A stretch of DNA of 64,000 bases from Clostridiales bacterium. Its GTDB lineage: Bacteria > Bacillota > Clostridia > Christensenellales > Aristaeellaceae. How positions within the stretch are numbered: position 1 is the first letter of the stretch; each line of letters opens with the position of its first letter. The stretch spans positions 50,369 through 114,368 of the forward strand of contig SVGM01000006.1 of the NCBI GenBank assembly GCA_015056365.1, given 5' to 3'. A program made the position numbers and the translations under genes. Below the pieces are notes generated by a model that saw only the letters and a program-made list of their open reading frames with translations, was not told the DNA's origin and ran no database searches. Positions 41,677-50,288 of the stretch are shown here, piece by piece.

Positions 41677-43794
41677 ATGAACAATCAAGGCTACCCGCCC
41701 AACTCGCGAAACGGCTACGGTCAGCAGGAGGAATACGCATGGTATGCGCCGCCGCCCCAGGCTGCGCCGCGCCGCCGCGCCTCCACTTCGCGCAGAAGCG
41801 GCGATGAGCCCGCGGCCGGTTTCGTTCGCGGCGGTGCGCCCGGCGGCGCTGTGGGCAACAAGGCCCCCTCCCAAAGCAGCGCGACCGGCAGTCGCCGCAG
41901 CCGCAGCCGTACCCGTGTGGGGTCTGAGGCGGATATCAGCTTTGGCTCCGGCCAGCAGACGCCCAAGCAGCCGGTGATGACCGCTCCTGTTCCCCCTGCC
42001 GCCAATCCGTATCAGGGTAGCCAGCCCGGCGCATATCCCTACGGCAGCCAGAATTCTTACGGCGGTTATCAGAACAGCCCATCTGCCGGCAACCAGTCCT
42101 ATTACGCGCCGTCCAACCAGAACGTTTATCAGCCCCCCGTCTCCAATCCCTATCCGGATAACCAGCCGATCCCGCCCATGTACAACCGCGCTACCGGCGT
42201 GGGGTATATGCCCCAGCCTGCCCCCCAGGAGGCAGCGGCCGGGCAGGGCGGCGTTGCCCGAAAGGCACAGAAAGCCAAGCAGAACGCCCGCAAAAACGCT
42301 GCCGAAAGCAGTGGCGGCGGCCCGAAAAAGCCCCGTAAGACCTTCAACCTGAAGCTGGCGCTGATCAAGTTTGTGGCGGTGGCAGTGCTGGCGGCTGCGG
42401 CCACGGGCGCCCTGTATGTCTGGAAGGTGCAAAGCGAAGTCGAACCCTACGGACAGATTTTCCTGCCCAATGTCTACGTGGACGGCATCAACCTCAGCGG
42501 CATGACCTACGAACAGGGCAGCCAGGCGGTATGGGCCCAGGCCAGCGCCAAGCAGTCCGGTTGGTATGTGCGGCTGAAGAATGAGTCCGGCAGTTATAAG
42601 GACATCACCGCCGATATGCTGGGCATCTCCTTCGATCCCACAGCGGCGCTGCAGCAGGCATGGGCCATCGGCCATACGCCGGACGCCAGCGGCTCGGTAA
42701 GCATCTTCGCCCTGAAGGAACAGGTGGATGTTGCCAGCCAGAACCGCTATGAATTCTCCTCTGCCCAGCAGAGCGCCAATACCGCGCCCATCGACACCAT
42801 TCTGGATACCCTGCAGCGCAATGCCTACCGCGCGCCCCAGGACGCAGCGATCCTGTCCTTCAACCCAGACGATTTCGTCAACCCCTTCACCTTCCAGCAG
42901 GAGGTCTACGGCCAGTGGCTGGATACCACCGCAGTGAAGGAGCAGATCCTGGACATGGTCAATACCCTGCAAAGCGGCGAGATCCTTTTGCAGACCACGC
43001 CCATCGTGCCGCAGGTTACCGTGGCGGATCTGCAGAAGACCGTCACCCTGCGCTGCCGTGCCGTTACCCCCATCGCCTCCAACTCCACCGAGGACCGCAC
43101 CAATAACATCCGCGTGGCGTTTTCCAAGATCAACGGCAAAAGCTATGCCGACGGCGAGAAATTCAGCTTTAACAAGGTGGTTGGCCGCCGCACGCTGGAA
43201 AACGGCTTCTTCGAGGCCATCGAATACGCCTACGGCGAGGAAGTGCTGGGCGTAGGCGGCGGCGTGTGTCAGGCCAGCACCACGGTGTATCTGGCTGCCA
43301 TTCAGGGCGGCCTGACCATCACCGACCGGGACGCCCATTCCAACCCCGTCAGCTACACCAGCCTGGGCATGGACGCCACGGTGAGCGATACCCGCGGCCG
43401 CGAGGTGGACTTCGTCTTCCGCAACAAGACCGGCGGACGCATCTTTATCGCCGCCCATGTGGTGCAAAGCGGCGCTAATAAGCGCAGCCTGCTCTGTGAA
43501 GTGCGCATCTACGGCCCCTCGCTGGAGAATGTGCACTACAAGCTGGAAAGCGAGACCATCGAGGTGCTGCCCAAGCCCGAAGAACCCAAGCTGAAAGAGG
43601 ATAAAAACGGCGAGCATGTCATCTACAACGACGAAACCAAGATGATCTCCAAGGGCCGCGAGGGCTATGTTGTGGAGACCTACCTCTGCACCTACGAAAA
43701 CGATCAGCAGGTCAGCCGCGAAAGGGTCAGCAAAGACACCTACCCCGCCCGTCCCGACACCATGTGGGTGGGCATCACGCCCCGGGTGCCGTAA
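41677..43794 (+). CDS. VanW-family envelope protein with long disordered N-terminus
   Basis: A 705-residue membrane-anchored protein. Residues 1-215 are low-complexity and rich in Gln, Asn, Ser, Pro and Tyr (GSQPGAYPYGSQNSYGGYQN). A TM helix follows at about 225-248 (FVAVAVLAAAATGALYVW). Outside the cell is a PG_binding_4-like region (about 265-440) and then the VanW domain (about 465-600) with FSFNKVVGRRTLENGFFEA, GVGGGVCQASTTVYLAAI and DRDAHSNPVSYTSLGMDATV. VanW proteins are widespread in Firmicutes walls and of unknown biochemical role. The 5' gap of 69 bases has AAAGGAG. Probably cotranscribed with ftsH-PHP. Confidence 0.85.
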   Translation: MNNQGYPPNSRNGYGQQEEYAWYAPPPQAAPRRRASTSRRSGDEPAAGFVRGGAPGGAVGNKAPSQSSATGSRRSRSRTRVGSEADISFGSGQQTPKQPVMTAPVPPAANPYQGSQPGAYPYGSQNSYGGYQNSPSAGNQSYYAPSNQNVYQPPVSNPYPDNQPIPPMYNRATGVGYMPQPAPQEAAAGQGGVARKAQKAKQNARKNAAESSGGGPKKPRKTFNLKLALIKFVAVAVLAAAATGALYVWKVQSEVEPYGQIFLPNVYVDGINLSGMTYEQGSQAVWAQASAKQSGWYVRLKNESGSYKDITADMLGISFDPTAALQQAWAIGHTPDASGSVSIFALKEQVDVASQNRYEFSSAQQSANTAPIDTILDTLQRNAYRAPQDAAILSFNPDDFVNPFTFQQEVYGQWLDTTAVKEQILDMVNTLQSGEILLQTTPIVPQVTVADLQKTVTLRCRAVTPIASNSTEDRTNNIRVAFSKINGKSYADGEKFSFNKVVGRRTLENGFFEAIEYAYGEEVLGVGGGVCQASTTVYLAAIQGGLTITDRDAHSNPVSYTSLGMDATVSDTRGREVDFVFRNKTGGRIFIAAHVVQSGANKRSLLCEVRIYGPSLENVHYKLESETIEVLPKPEEPKLKEDKNGEHVIYNDETKMISKGREGYVVETYLCTYENDQQVSRERVSKDTYPARPDTMWVGITPRVP

Positions 43795-43879
43795 TCAGGC
43801 AGAGGAGTGTTTCATTTTGGGTGGATGTATCGCACACCGCCCGGGTTTCGCTCGTCTCTTTGTCAACAAAGGTTGATCT

Positions 43880-44100
43880 CCCCCTACGCCCATGAAATAG
43901 GCGCGGTATGCAAGCTGAGGAGCGCAGCTCCTTGCGGGGTGCAGGGAGACAGAGGGAAGCGCGAGCCAGTGAACACAACGCCGAAGGCGTTAGCGCCCCG
44001 GAGCCGTCAACCAAAGCAAGGGCTGGGCACGGTCAGTGTCCAGAACGCCGACTGAGGCTGCGGGACGGAACCCCTGCCTCCACACCCCGCGTAATTCACA
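43880..44100 (+). repeat. Degenerate double-hairpin repeat in the gap before the TtcA-like gene
   Basis: AGGAGCGCAGCTCCT (43918-43932) is followed by the linker TGCGGGGTGCAGGGAGAC, then a stretch with ACGCCGAAGGCGTTAGCG. Apart from this the 320-base gap holds no supported gene. Confidence 0.65.
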
Positions 44101-44115
44101 AACAGGAGAGCATCT

Positions 44116-44898
44116 ATGAAAGTAACCCTCGGCTCCATCCGCCGCGCGGACGAGCATTTCGGCATGATCCAGCCCGGCGACCGGATTGGCATCGGCGTCA
44201 GCGGCGGCAAGGACAGCCTGCTTCTGCTGCACGCGCTGGCGCTGTATCGGCATGTGCGGCACTGGGATTTCTCCCTGCATGCCATCATGCTGACCACCGG
44301 CAAGGAAAAGCCGGACACCAGCATCATCGAAAAGATGTGCGCCGATCTGGACGTACCGCTGACGGTGCGGCACACGGATCTGTACGAGATTCTGTTCGAG
44401 ATCCGCAAGGACAAGCACCCCTGCGCCCTGTGCGCCAAGATGCGCCGGGCCATGCTGTGCGATATGTGCAACGAGCTGGGGCTGAACAAGCTGGCGCTGG
44501 GGCATCACCGGGAGGACGCGCTGGAGACCTTCCTTTTGAGTCTGGTGTACGAAGGGCGGCTGCATCTGTTCCACCCCAACAGCTACCTGAGCCGCTCCAA
44601 CCTGTGGGTGATCCGCCCGATGATCTTCCTGCCGGAGAAGCACGTGATCCATATGCAAAGAGAGCTGAACCTGCAGGTGCTGAAGAATCCCTGTCCGGCG
44701 GATGGCTACACCAAGCGGCAGGAGATGAAGGAGCTGCTCAGCGAGCTGAGCAAGCGCTATCCCACCCTGAAGGACAGCATGCTCTCCGCCCTGAAAAACG
44801 AAGCCCAGTACAGCCTGTGGAACATGGCCCCCGTGCCCCCGAACAGTCCCATGCCTGCGAAAGGAACGAATGAACCATGCGAACTGGAAGACTGCTGA
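44116..44898 (+). CDS. TtcA-family tRNA 2-thiolation ATPase
   Basis: A 260-residue N-type ATP pyrophosphatase. The PP-loop is GIGVSGGKDSLLLLHAL near residue 30. CALCAKMRRAML near 105 supplies the CxxC iron-sulfur ligands of TtcA, with LALGHHREDALETF following, and a third conserved Cys at PCPADGYTKR. The family makes 2-thiocytidine at tRNA position 32, or related thio-modifications; some Firmicute members thiolate at other sites. AACAGGAG precedes ATG 44116. The MBL gene starts inside its 3' end. Confidence 0.88.
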   Translation: MKVTLGSIRRADEHFGMIQPGDRIGIGVSGGKDSLLLLHALALYRHVRHWDFSLHAIMLTTGKEKPDTSIIEKMCADLDVPLTVRHTDLYEILFEIRKDKHPCALCAKMRRAMLCDMCNELGLNKLALGHHREDALETFLLSLVYEGRLHLFHPNSYLSRSNLWVIRPMIFLPEKHVIHMQRELNLQVLKNPCPADGYTKRQEMKELLSELSKRYPTLKDSMLSALKNEAQYSLWNMAPVPPNSPMPAKGTNEPCELEDC

Positions 44899-45749
44899 CC
44901 GCTGCGCTGCTGATGCTGCTGATCCTCTCCCTGTGCGCCTGCGCCGCAGCGGAGATCTATTTGAGCGAGCCTCCCGCCGACTGGGCAGACAAGGATCTGT
45001 TCAAGCTGACCGTGTTCGATGTGAACGAAGGCGACGCCATGCTGCTGGAATGCGGCGGCGAAGCGATGATGATGGACGGCGGCCCCAATCCCTTCCGCGA
45101 GGACTTGAAAAATGCCCTGGAAAGCCGGGGATACACCCACTTCAAATACTTTTTCTCCACCCATTACCATGACGACCACATCAACGGCCTCTATCATCTG
45201 ATGACCTACGGCTTTACTGCCGACGAGTTCCTGCACTCTTACAACCCCATCACCGTCAACCTGGACGAGCTCCACGGCCGAGCCATCCGTCAGGCGGACA
45301 GGAACGGCATCCCCAACCGCAAGATCGACGAGGGCGACGTGCTCACCCTTGGCAGCGCGACCCTGAACATCCACCGCTACGGCGAGATCAACAACGCCAA
45401 CGGCCGCTCCCTCACCGTCAAGCTGACCTTTGGGCAGAGCAGCGTGCTCTTCTGCGCCGACATCATCGGCCGCACCCAGGAGTATTTCACCGCCACCCTG
45501 CCCGCCGAGGAGCTGAAGGCCGACGTGCTCAAGGTGCCCCATCACGGCATCACCCCCGTCAACGAGGACTTCCTCACCGTGGTGGATCCTGCCTTCTCCA
45601 TCGTGACCAACCGGGAAAAGGACGTGCCCAAAACCAAGAACCAGATGGAACACCGCGGCATCCCCACCCTGTATTCCGGCGGCGGCACGGTGTACTGTGT
45701 CACCGACGGCATGGACTGGTATATGTGGCAGACCGAAGGCGTGTTTTGA
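44877..45749 (+). CDS. Exported MBL-fold hydrolase, ComEC-C-terminal-like
   Basis: A 290-residue metallo-beta-lactamase-fold protein with a signal sequence or anchor (about residues 4-22, LTAALLMLLILSLCAC; the Cys pair could be a lipobox). The metal motif is STHYHDDHINGLYH near 98-111, with SVLFCADIIG and LKVPHHGITPVNEDF supplying further ligands. That pattern is shared by the nuclease domain of ComEC and by secreted ComEC-like hydrolases. It overlaps the TtcA-like gene by 22 bases in another frame, with AAAGGAA upstream. Confidence 0.85.
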   Translation: MRTGRLLTAALLMLLILSLCACAAAEIYLSEPPADWADKDLFKLTVFDVNEGDAMLLECGGEAMMMDGGPNPFREDLKNALESRGYTHFKYFFSTHYHDDHINGLYHLMTYGFTADEFLHSYNPITVNLDELHGRAIRQADRNGIPNRKIDEGDVLTLGSATLNIHRYGEINNANGRSLTVKLTFGQSSVLFCADIIGRTQEYFTATLPAEELKADVLKVPHHGITPVNEDFLTVVDPAFSIVTNREKDVPKTKNQMEHRGIPTLYSGGGTVYCVTDGMDWYMWQTEGVF

Positions 45750-45765
45750 CAATGGCGCAGTGTGC

Positions 45766-45830
45766 AAGGGGCGCTGCCCCTCCGAGAGTGTAGGGGAATG
45801 ATTCCTCTGCACCCCTCATACTCCGTCGCT
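45766..45830 (+). repeat. Degenerate double-hairpin repeat copy
   Basis: AAGGGGCGCTGCCCCT, a changed linker, then AGGGGAATGATTCCTCT. It lies in the gap after the MBL gene. Confidence 0.55.
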
Positions 45831-45911
45831 TCACGGCGCAGGTGCCCTGTTGAGTATGCGAACGCGGCAATGCGGGCCGGTTGTGATCATATCTGCTCAA
45901 GCAAGAAAGAA

Positions 45912-45950
45912 ACAGACCGTATGGAGATGGTTCCATACGGTCTGTTTTTG
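45912..45950 (+). terminator. Strong terminator
   Basis: Fourteen-base stem ACAGACCGTATGGA / TCCATACGGTCTGT followed by TTTTTG; ends the TtcA-MBL transcript. Confidence 0.9.
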
Positions 45951-45978
45951 ATTATCTGGGCAGCAGGTATGATATAAT
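45948..45978 (+). promoter_or_regulatory. Promoter of the DUF3795 gene
   Basis: TATAAT at 45973-45978. The nearest -35, TTGATT, is 19 bases off, so the -35 is weak. Its box overlaps the terminator T run. Confidence 0.5.
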
Positions 45979-46034
45979 GTACGATGTATAAAGAAAAGAA
46001 TGAACTTTCGTTTTTGCCGAAAGGAGTCCTGCCC

Positions 46035-46457
46035 ATGCAATGGTATATTGATCGACTGGATGAACTGGCCTGTGCGCAGCCGGTTTACTCCGTTTGCGGC
46101 GACGACTGCGCTGTTTGTCCCCGGTTCCTTGCTAAAACCGACGAGGAGCTGCATCAGACGGCGGTGTTCTGGCATCAGGTGGGCTGGCGGGATCATGTGG
46201 TCAGCAATGAAGAAATTCGCTGCAAGGGCTGCGGAAGCCGGGCGGCGTGCGCGTTTATGCTGCTGCCCTGCCTTAGGGAGCGGGGGCTGGAGCACTGCGT
46301 TGACTGTGATAAGAATCCATGCGACAAAATTGGCAGTATGCTGGTACGTTCCGCGGAAAAGGAAGCGCAGTGCCGTGCAGCCTGTAGGGACCAGCGGATG
46401 TTCTCCATGCTGAAACGGGCATTTTACGAAAAAGAGAAGAATCTGCAGCAGAAATGA
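46035..46457 (+). CDS. Cys-rich DUF3795-like protein
   Basis: A 140-residue small soluble protein with four Cys clusters: SVCGDDCAVCPRFL (about 22-32), IRCKGCG (about 64-70), the Cys pair in AACAFMLLPC, and CVDCDKNPCDK (about 98-108). Clusters like these bind zinc or iron-sulfur. DUF3795 proteins are common in Clostridia and have no known role. ATG 46035 has AAAGGAG 9 bases upstream; an upstream in-frame ATG at 45984 lacks a site. Monocistronic. Confidence 0.75.
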   Translation: MQWYIDRLDELACAQPVYSVCGDDCAVCPRFLAKTDEELHQTAVFWHQVGWRDHVVSNEEIRCKGCGSRAACAFMLLPCLRERGLEHCVDCDKNPCDKIGSMLVRSAEKEAQCRAACRDQRMFSMLKRAFYEKEKNLQQK

Positions 46458-46518
46458 TCCGTTTTGTGCGGAACGAAACATTTGAATGCCGCAGCACATT
46501 CTGCAACAAAAACATCGA

Positions 46519-46555
46519 CGCACCTGCATGAAAAAATGCAGGTGCGTTTGCTTAT
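46519..46555 (+). terminator. Terminator of the DUF3795-like gene
   Basis: CGCACCTGCAT / ATGCAGGTGCG stem with a GAAAAA loop, followed by TTTGCTT. Confidence 0.85.
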
Positions 46556-46634
46556 GCGAATGGAGCAGAAAACCGCCGGTCCGCATTGCGAGCCGTGATG
46601 CTTGTTGCATCATGGCGGCATCTCAGATCCCAAC

Positions 46635-46673
46635 AAAAAAACTCACCCCCTGCGCCGTGAAGCGGCGCAGAGA
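46635..46673 (-). terminator. Terminator of pgi
   Basis: On the minus strand CTCTCTGCGCCG / CGGCGCAGGGGGTGAG, followed by TTTTTTTG. Nearly the same sequence ends the amino-acid importer operon. Confidence 0.85.
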
Positions 46674-46676
46674 GCG

Positions 46677-46730
46677 GGTCCAGGGTCTCAGGTCCTGGCG
46701 GGGTGCAGGGCCCCTGCAGAACAGAGGCCC
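46677..46730. repeat. Double-hairpin repeat copy
   Basis: CCAGGGTCTCAGGTCCTGG, linker CGGGGTGCAGGGC, CCCCTGCAG. Lies between the pgi terminator and the pgi stop. Confidence 0.65.
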
Positions 46731-46740
46731 TGTCAAATCC

Positions 46741-48084
46741 TTACTTCTGCAAACGAGCTTCCAGCTCGGCCTTCTGGGCTTCGAAGCCGGGCTTGCCCAG
46801 CAGGGCGAACATGTTCTTCTTGTAGGCTTCCACGCCGGGCTGGTCGAAGGGATTCACGCCCAGCAGATAGCCGGAGAGGCCGCAGGTCTTCTCAAAGAAG
46901 TAGCACAGGTAGCCGAAGTGGTAAGCGTCGGCGCTGTCGATCTCGATGATGATGTTGGGGGTGCCGCCGTCCATGTGGGCCATCAGGGTGCCCTGATAGG
47001 CCTTGGAGTTGACGAACTGCACGCTCTGGCCGGCCAGGTAGTTCAGGCCGTCGATGTCCTCGTCCGCCTTCTCGATGATGACCTCAGAGCGGGGCTCATT
47101 GACCCAGATGACGGTCTCGAACAGGTTGCGGCTGCCGTCCTGGATGAACTGACCGATGGAGTGCAGGTCGGTGGAGAAGTTGGCGGCGGTGGGGAAGATA
47201 CCCTTCTGGTCTTTGCCCTCGCTCTCGGCGAAGAGCTGCTTGAACCACTCGCCCATCATGGTGAGGGCGGGCTCGTAGTTGACCAGGATTTCGGTGTTCT
47301 TGCCCTTGCGGTAGAGGATGTTGCGCAGAGCGCAGTAGAGATAGGCGGGGTTGGTTTCCAGGTTGCCGGCGGTGCAAGCTTCGCGGGCTTCCTGAGCGCC
47401 CTTCATCATGGCTTCGATGTCCACGCCGGCAGCGGCGATGGGCAGCAGACCCACGGCAGTCAGCACGGAGAAGCGGCCGCCCACGTCATCGGGCACCACA
47501 AAGGACTCGTAGCCCTCGGCGTCGGACAGGGCCTTCAGCGCGCCGCGAGCCTTGTCGGTGGTGGCATAGATGCGGCCCTTGGCGCCTTCCTTGCCGTACT
47601 TCTCCTCCAGCATCTTCTTAAAGACGCGGAAGGCGATGGCGGGCTCGGTGGTGGTGCCGGACTTGGAGATGATATTGACGGAGAAGTCACGGTTGCCGAT
47701 GATCTTGATCAGGTCATTAATGTAGGAAGAGGAAATGTTGTTGCCCACGAAATAGACCTCGGGGATGCCTTCTTCGCGGACGCCGTTGTACATCTGGCCC
47801 TTGCAGAATTCGATGGCGGCGCGGGCGCCCAGGTAGCTGCCGCCGATGCCGATGACCACCAGCACTTCGCTGTCGGACTGGATCTTTTTCGCAGCGGCCT
47901 GAATGCGGGCGAACTCTTCCTTGTCGTAGTTGACAGGCAGGTCAATCCAGCCCAGGAAGTCGTTGCCAGCGCCGGTCTTATCCAGCAGAGTGGTGTTGAC
48001 GGTATCCAGCAGAGGAGCGATGCTGTCCAGCTCGCGCTGCTCCACAAAGCCTGCTACGCCGGTCATCTTGATTTTCATTGCCAT
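46741..48084 (-). CDS. pgi: Glucose-6-phosphate isomerase
   Basis: A 447-residue glycolytic isomerase converting glucose 6-phosphate and fructose 6-phosphate. The sugar-binding blocks are [18 protein letters not shown] (near 73-90), [18 protein letters not shown], the first PGI signature-like region [21 protein letters not shown], and the C-terminal [14 protein letters not shown]. The catalytic Glu is in [28 protein letters not shown]. Length matches the short bacterial type. Start 48084 follows GGGAG; a further in-frame upstream ATG exists at 48153 but without a clear site. Monocistronic. Confidence 0.96.
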   Translation of the reverse strand: MAMKIKMTGVAGFVEQRELDSIAPLLDTVNTTLLDKTGAGNDFLGWIDLPVNYDKEEFARIQAAAKKIQSDSEVLVVIGIGGSYLGARAAIEFCKGQMYNGVREEGIPEVYFVGNNISSSYINDLIKIIGNRDFSVNIISKSGTTTEPAIAFRVFKKMLEEKYGKEGAKGRIYATTDKARGALKALSDAEGYESFVVPDDVGGRFSVLTAVGLLPIAAAGVDIEAMMKGAQEAREACTAGNLETNPAYLYCALRNILYRKGKNTEILVNYEPALTMMGEWFKQLFAESEGKDQKGIFPTAANFSTDLHSIGQFIQDGSRNLFETVIWVNEPRSEVIIEKADEDIDGLNYLAGQSVQFVNSKAYQGTLMAHMDGGTPNIIIEIDSADAYHFGYLCYFFEKTCGLSGYLLGVNPFDQPGVEAYKKNMFALLGKPGFEAQKAELEARLQK

Positions 48085-48162
48085 GGTGTTTTCTCTCCCA
48101 TCCTTGCAGCTTGATCCCTGTGCAGGGGTTGCACAGGAAAGCGTTGTTTTCATTGCGCTTAC

Positions 48163-48191
48163 AGTATACGGCTTTCTGATAAAGAATACAA
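48163..48191 (-). promoter_or_regulatory. Promoter of pgi
   Basis: On the minus strand: TTGTAT, 17 bases, TATACT, about 80 bases before the start codon. Confidence 0.75.
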
Positions 48192-48294
48192 GACGATTTT
48201 TTCCTTCTTTGGTATCTTTGGGGCGAAAATGTGCGGACGCCGGTTTCCGGCAGCAGGGAGACTGCTCTCAGATTGTCCCCGTTTTGCATCTCCA

Positions 48295-48323
48295 TTGCAT
48301 CCAAGGTCTGCATGTTGTATAAT
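48295..48323 (+). promoter_or_regulatory. Promoter of the BMP-type binding protein
   Basis: TTGCAT, 17 bases, TATAAT, about 60 bases before the start codon. Confidence 0.78.
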
Positions 48324-48384
48324 GCAGGTGTTGGAAACCCATCATGTATCTGAACGGGACCAATCAGGAAAGGATGGTAGAAGA

Positions 48385-49377
48385 ATGATGAAAAAGATTC
48401 TTTCGATGCTTCTGTGCATCGCCATGATGGCCACTTTGGGCATGGCCGCAGCCAGCGAGGATCAGCCCGTCCGCGTGGGTCTGTGCATCGCCGAGACGCT
48501 GGGCGACAAGGGCTTCTATGACAGCGCCAACGAAGGTCTGCAGCGCCTGGTCAGCGACTATGGCGTGGTGGGCAGCGTTGTGGAATGCAAGAGCGACGCC
48601 AGCGCCTACACCGACGCTCTGGCCTCCTCTGCCGAGGGCAACGACATTGTCGTGGCTGTTGGCTGGCAGTTCTGGGATGCGTTGGTGGAAGTGGTTCCCC
48701 AGATGCCCGAGACCAAGTTCATCTTTATCGACAACGACATGGGCGACGTTCCCGAGAACATGCTGTGCATCACCTATAAGGAAAACCAGGGCAGCTTCCT
48801 GGCCGGCTACATCGCCATGAAGCTTTCCCAGACCGGCGTGGTGGGCGTCATCGGCGGCGAGGACAGCGCCACCATCAACAATTTCGTGGTGGGCTATCAG
48901 CAGGGCGCGCTGTACGCCAATCCTGAAGGCACCGTGCTGGCTCCTGTGTACACCAACACCTACGAAGACCCCGCCAAGGGCAAGGAAGCCGCGCTGAGCC
49001 TGTATGACCAGAACGCGGACGTGGTGTTCGCCGTGGCCGGCAAGACCGGTCTGGGCGTGTTCGAAGCCGGCGCTGAGAAGGGCGCATACGCCATCGGCGT
49101 GGACAGCGACCAGAAGGGCGAGAACCCCGACGTGGTGGTCTGCTCCATGATGAAGTGCGTGGGCGACAGCATCTACACTGTGATTGCCAACTACATCAAC
49201 GACGGTGTGTTTGAAGGCGGCACCACCTGGGATGCCGACATCTCCACCGGCCTGATCGCCATCGGTTACGGCACCGAGGATATGCCCCAGCAGGTTTCCG
49301 ACGACCTGAAGGCCGAAGTGGAAACCCTGAAGGACAAAATCATCTCCGGCGAGATCGTGGTGGAATCCACCCGCTGA
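48385..49377 (+). CDS. BMP-family ABC substrate-binding protein
   Basis: A 330-residue exported binding protein of the Bmp/Med family, which binds purine nucleosides or simple sugars. Residues 1-22 are a signal peptide without a clear lipobox. Family blocks are VGLCIAETLGDKGFYDSANEG (first strand-loop), VVAVGWQFWDALVEV, TKFIFIDND, CITYKENQGSFLAGYIA, GVIGGEDSATINNFVVGYQQGA and YAIGVDSDQKGENPDVVV. It works with an ABC importer; a matching ATPase and two permeases lie 4.4-8 kb downstream but none is adjacent. Start ATG 48385 has AAAGGA upstream. Confidence 0.9.
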   Translation: MMKKILSMLLCIAMMATLGMAAASEDQPVRVGLCIAETLGDKGFYDSANEGLQRLVSDYGVVGSVVECKSDASAYTDALASSAEGNDIVVAVGWQFWDALVEVVPQMPETKFIFIDNDMGDVPENMLCITYKENQGSFLAGYIAMKLSQTGVVGVIGGEDSATINNFVVGYQQGALYANPEGTVLAPVYTNTYEDPAKGKEAALSLYDQNADVVFAVAGKTGLGVFEAGAEKGAYAIGVDSDQKGENPDVVVCSMMKCVGDSIYTVIANYINDGVFEGGTTWDADISTGLIAIGYGTEDMPQQVSDDLKAEVETLKDKIISGEIVVESTR

Positions 49378-49404
49378 TTGACGGAGAGCCATCTCTGACC
49401 CCAT

Positions 49405-49442
49405 GGGGCTGACGCGCCAAAGAGCGTGCCAGCCCCTTTGCG
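49405..49442 (+). terminator. Possible terminator after the BMP-type gene
   Basis: GGGGCTG...CAGCCCC with an inner CGC/GCG pairing, followed by TTTGCGG; the T run is short. Confidence 0.55.
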
Positions 49443-49472
49443 GTATTTATTCGGGAAAGGTTGTGCTTTGTT

Positions 49473-50123
49473 ATGACTCGTAAGATCCTTGCGCTGCTGA
49501 TGGCGGCAATGCTTTGTCTGGGCTGTGTTTGCGGCGCTTTGGCCGAGGCTGCGCCCGTGGCGGCGGACGACGGCTGGTATCTGGATACGGCGGTTACCCT
49601 GGCCGATAAGATGAGCGCTCTGGCGAATAGCCAGGCGTATGTGGAGCTGTTCATCGGTCTGGAGGTCGACACGGATACCTTTGTTGCGCAGATGAACGCC
49701 CTCAGCGGCCTTGAGCCCAGCGAAATCATCACCTACCTGTACAAGACCGATGCGCTGGAGAACCTGGCCAAGGCCTATCAGATGGACGAGGTGACCACCG
49801 CGCTGAGCAAGCCCGCCATGGAGGCCGTCTACCGCCGGATGAACAACTCCCTGGGCAGCCTGCTCAACGGCTATGTGGGCGGCAATCTGTGGCAGAGCAT
49901 CGCCAGCGCCCTCAGCTACACCGAGACCTACCTGATGCCTGATGATTTCGTGCCCTGCTCCCTGCTGCTTCGCTACGACGGGCAGGAAGCCGCTGTACTG
50001 GTCAGCTTCAGCCAGACCGGCGAGGACACCATCACGGCAACCGCCACCTATGTCCGTGCCGACGTGCCGGAGGACGAAGTGGCTCAGACCTACCTGAACT
50101 TACTGTGGGAGCGGGTGGAATAA
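49473..50123 (+). CDS. Secreted protein of unknown function
   Basis: A 216-residue exported protein. The first 24 residues are a signal peptide (ILALLMAAMLCLGCVCGALAEA), with Cys residues that could form a lipobox (LGCVC). The mature part is mostly helical (AVTLADKMSALANSQAYVELF, then MEAVYRRMNNSLGSLLNGYVGG) with a C-terminal strand region (ATYVRADVPEDEVAQTYLN). I do not recognise a family. ATG 49473 is used, although an in-frame TTG 12 bases earlier sits nearer the AAAGG site. It lies between the BMP-type gene and the LRR gene on one strand. Confidence 0.65.
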   Translation: MTRKILALLMAAMLCLGCVCGALAEAAPVAADDGWYLDTAVTLADKMSALANSQAYVELFIGLEVDTDTFVAQMNALSGLEPSEIITYLYKTDALENLAKAYQMDEVTTALSKPAMEAVYRRMNNSLGSLLNGYVGGNLWQSIASALSYTETYLMPDDFVPCSLLLRYDGQEAAVLVSFSQTGEDTITATATYVRADVPEDEVAQTYLNLLWERVE

Positions 50124-50186
50124 CCTGCTTCCCTTGCAGGATACAGCTGACCGGGCAGCGCCGTGCGCGCGCCCGGCGGCTGTGCC

Positions 50187-50243
50187 CAGCCCTTTGGCAG
50201 CCTCTGAACGGAACATGCGCCCTCAGAGGCTGCCAAAGGGCTG
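50187..50243 (+). repeat. Perfect 21-bp inverted repeat
   Basis: Arms CAGCCCTTTGGCAGCCTCTG-A at 50187-50207 and their exact complement at 50223-50243, with a 15-base loop and no T run. It sits 46 bases ahead of the LRR start codon. Confidence 0.85.
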
Positions 50244-50288
50244 AGATATCCCAAAACACGACCGCTCTGCAAAGGAGGACGATCCCTG

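Noticed and set aside
40660-43617. 985-codon frame opposite the PHP and VanW genes
   Set aside because: Antisense shadow spanning two clear genes; no start signals.
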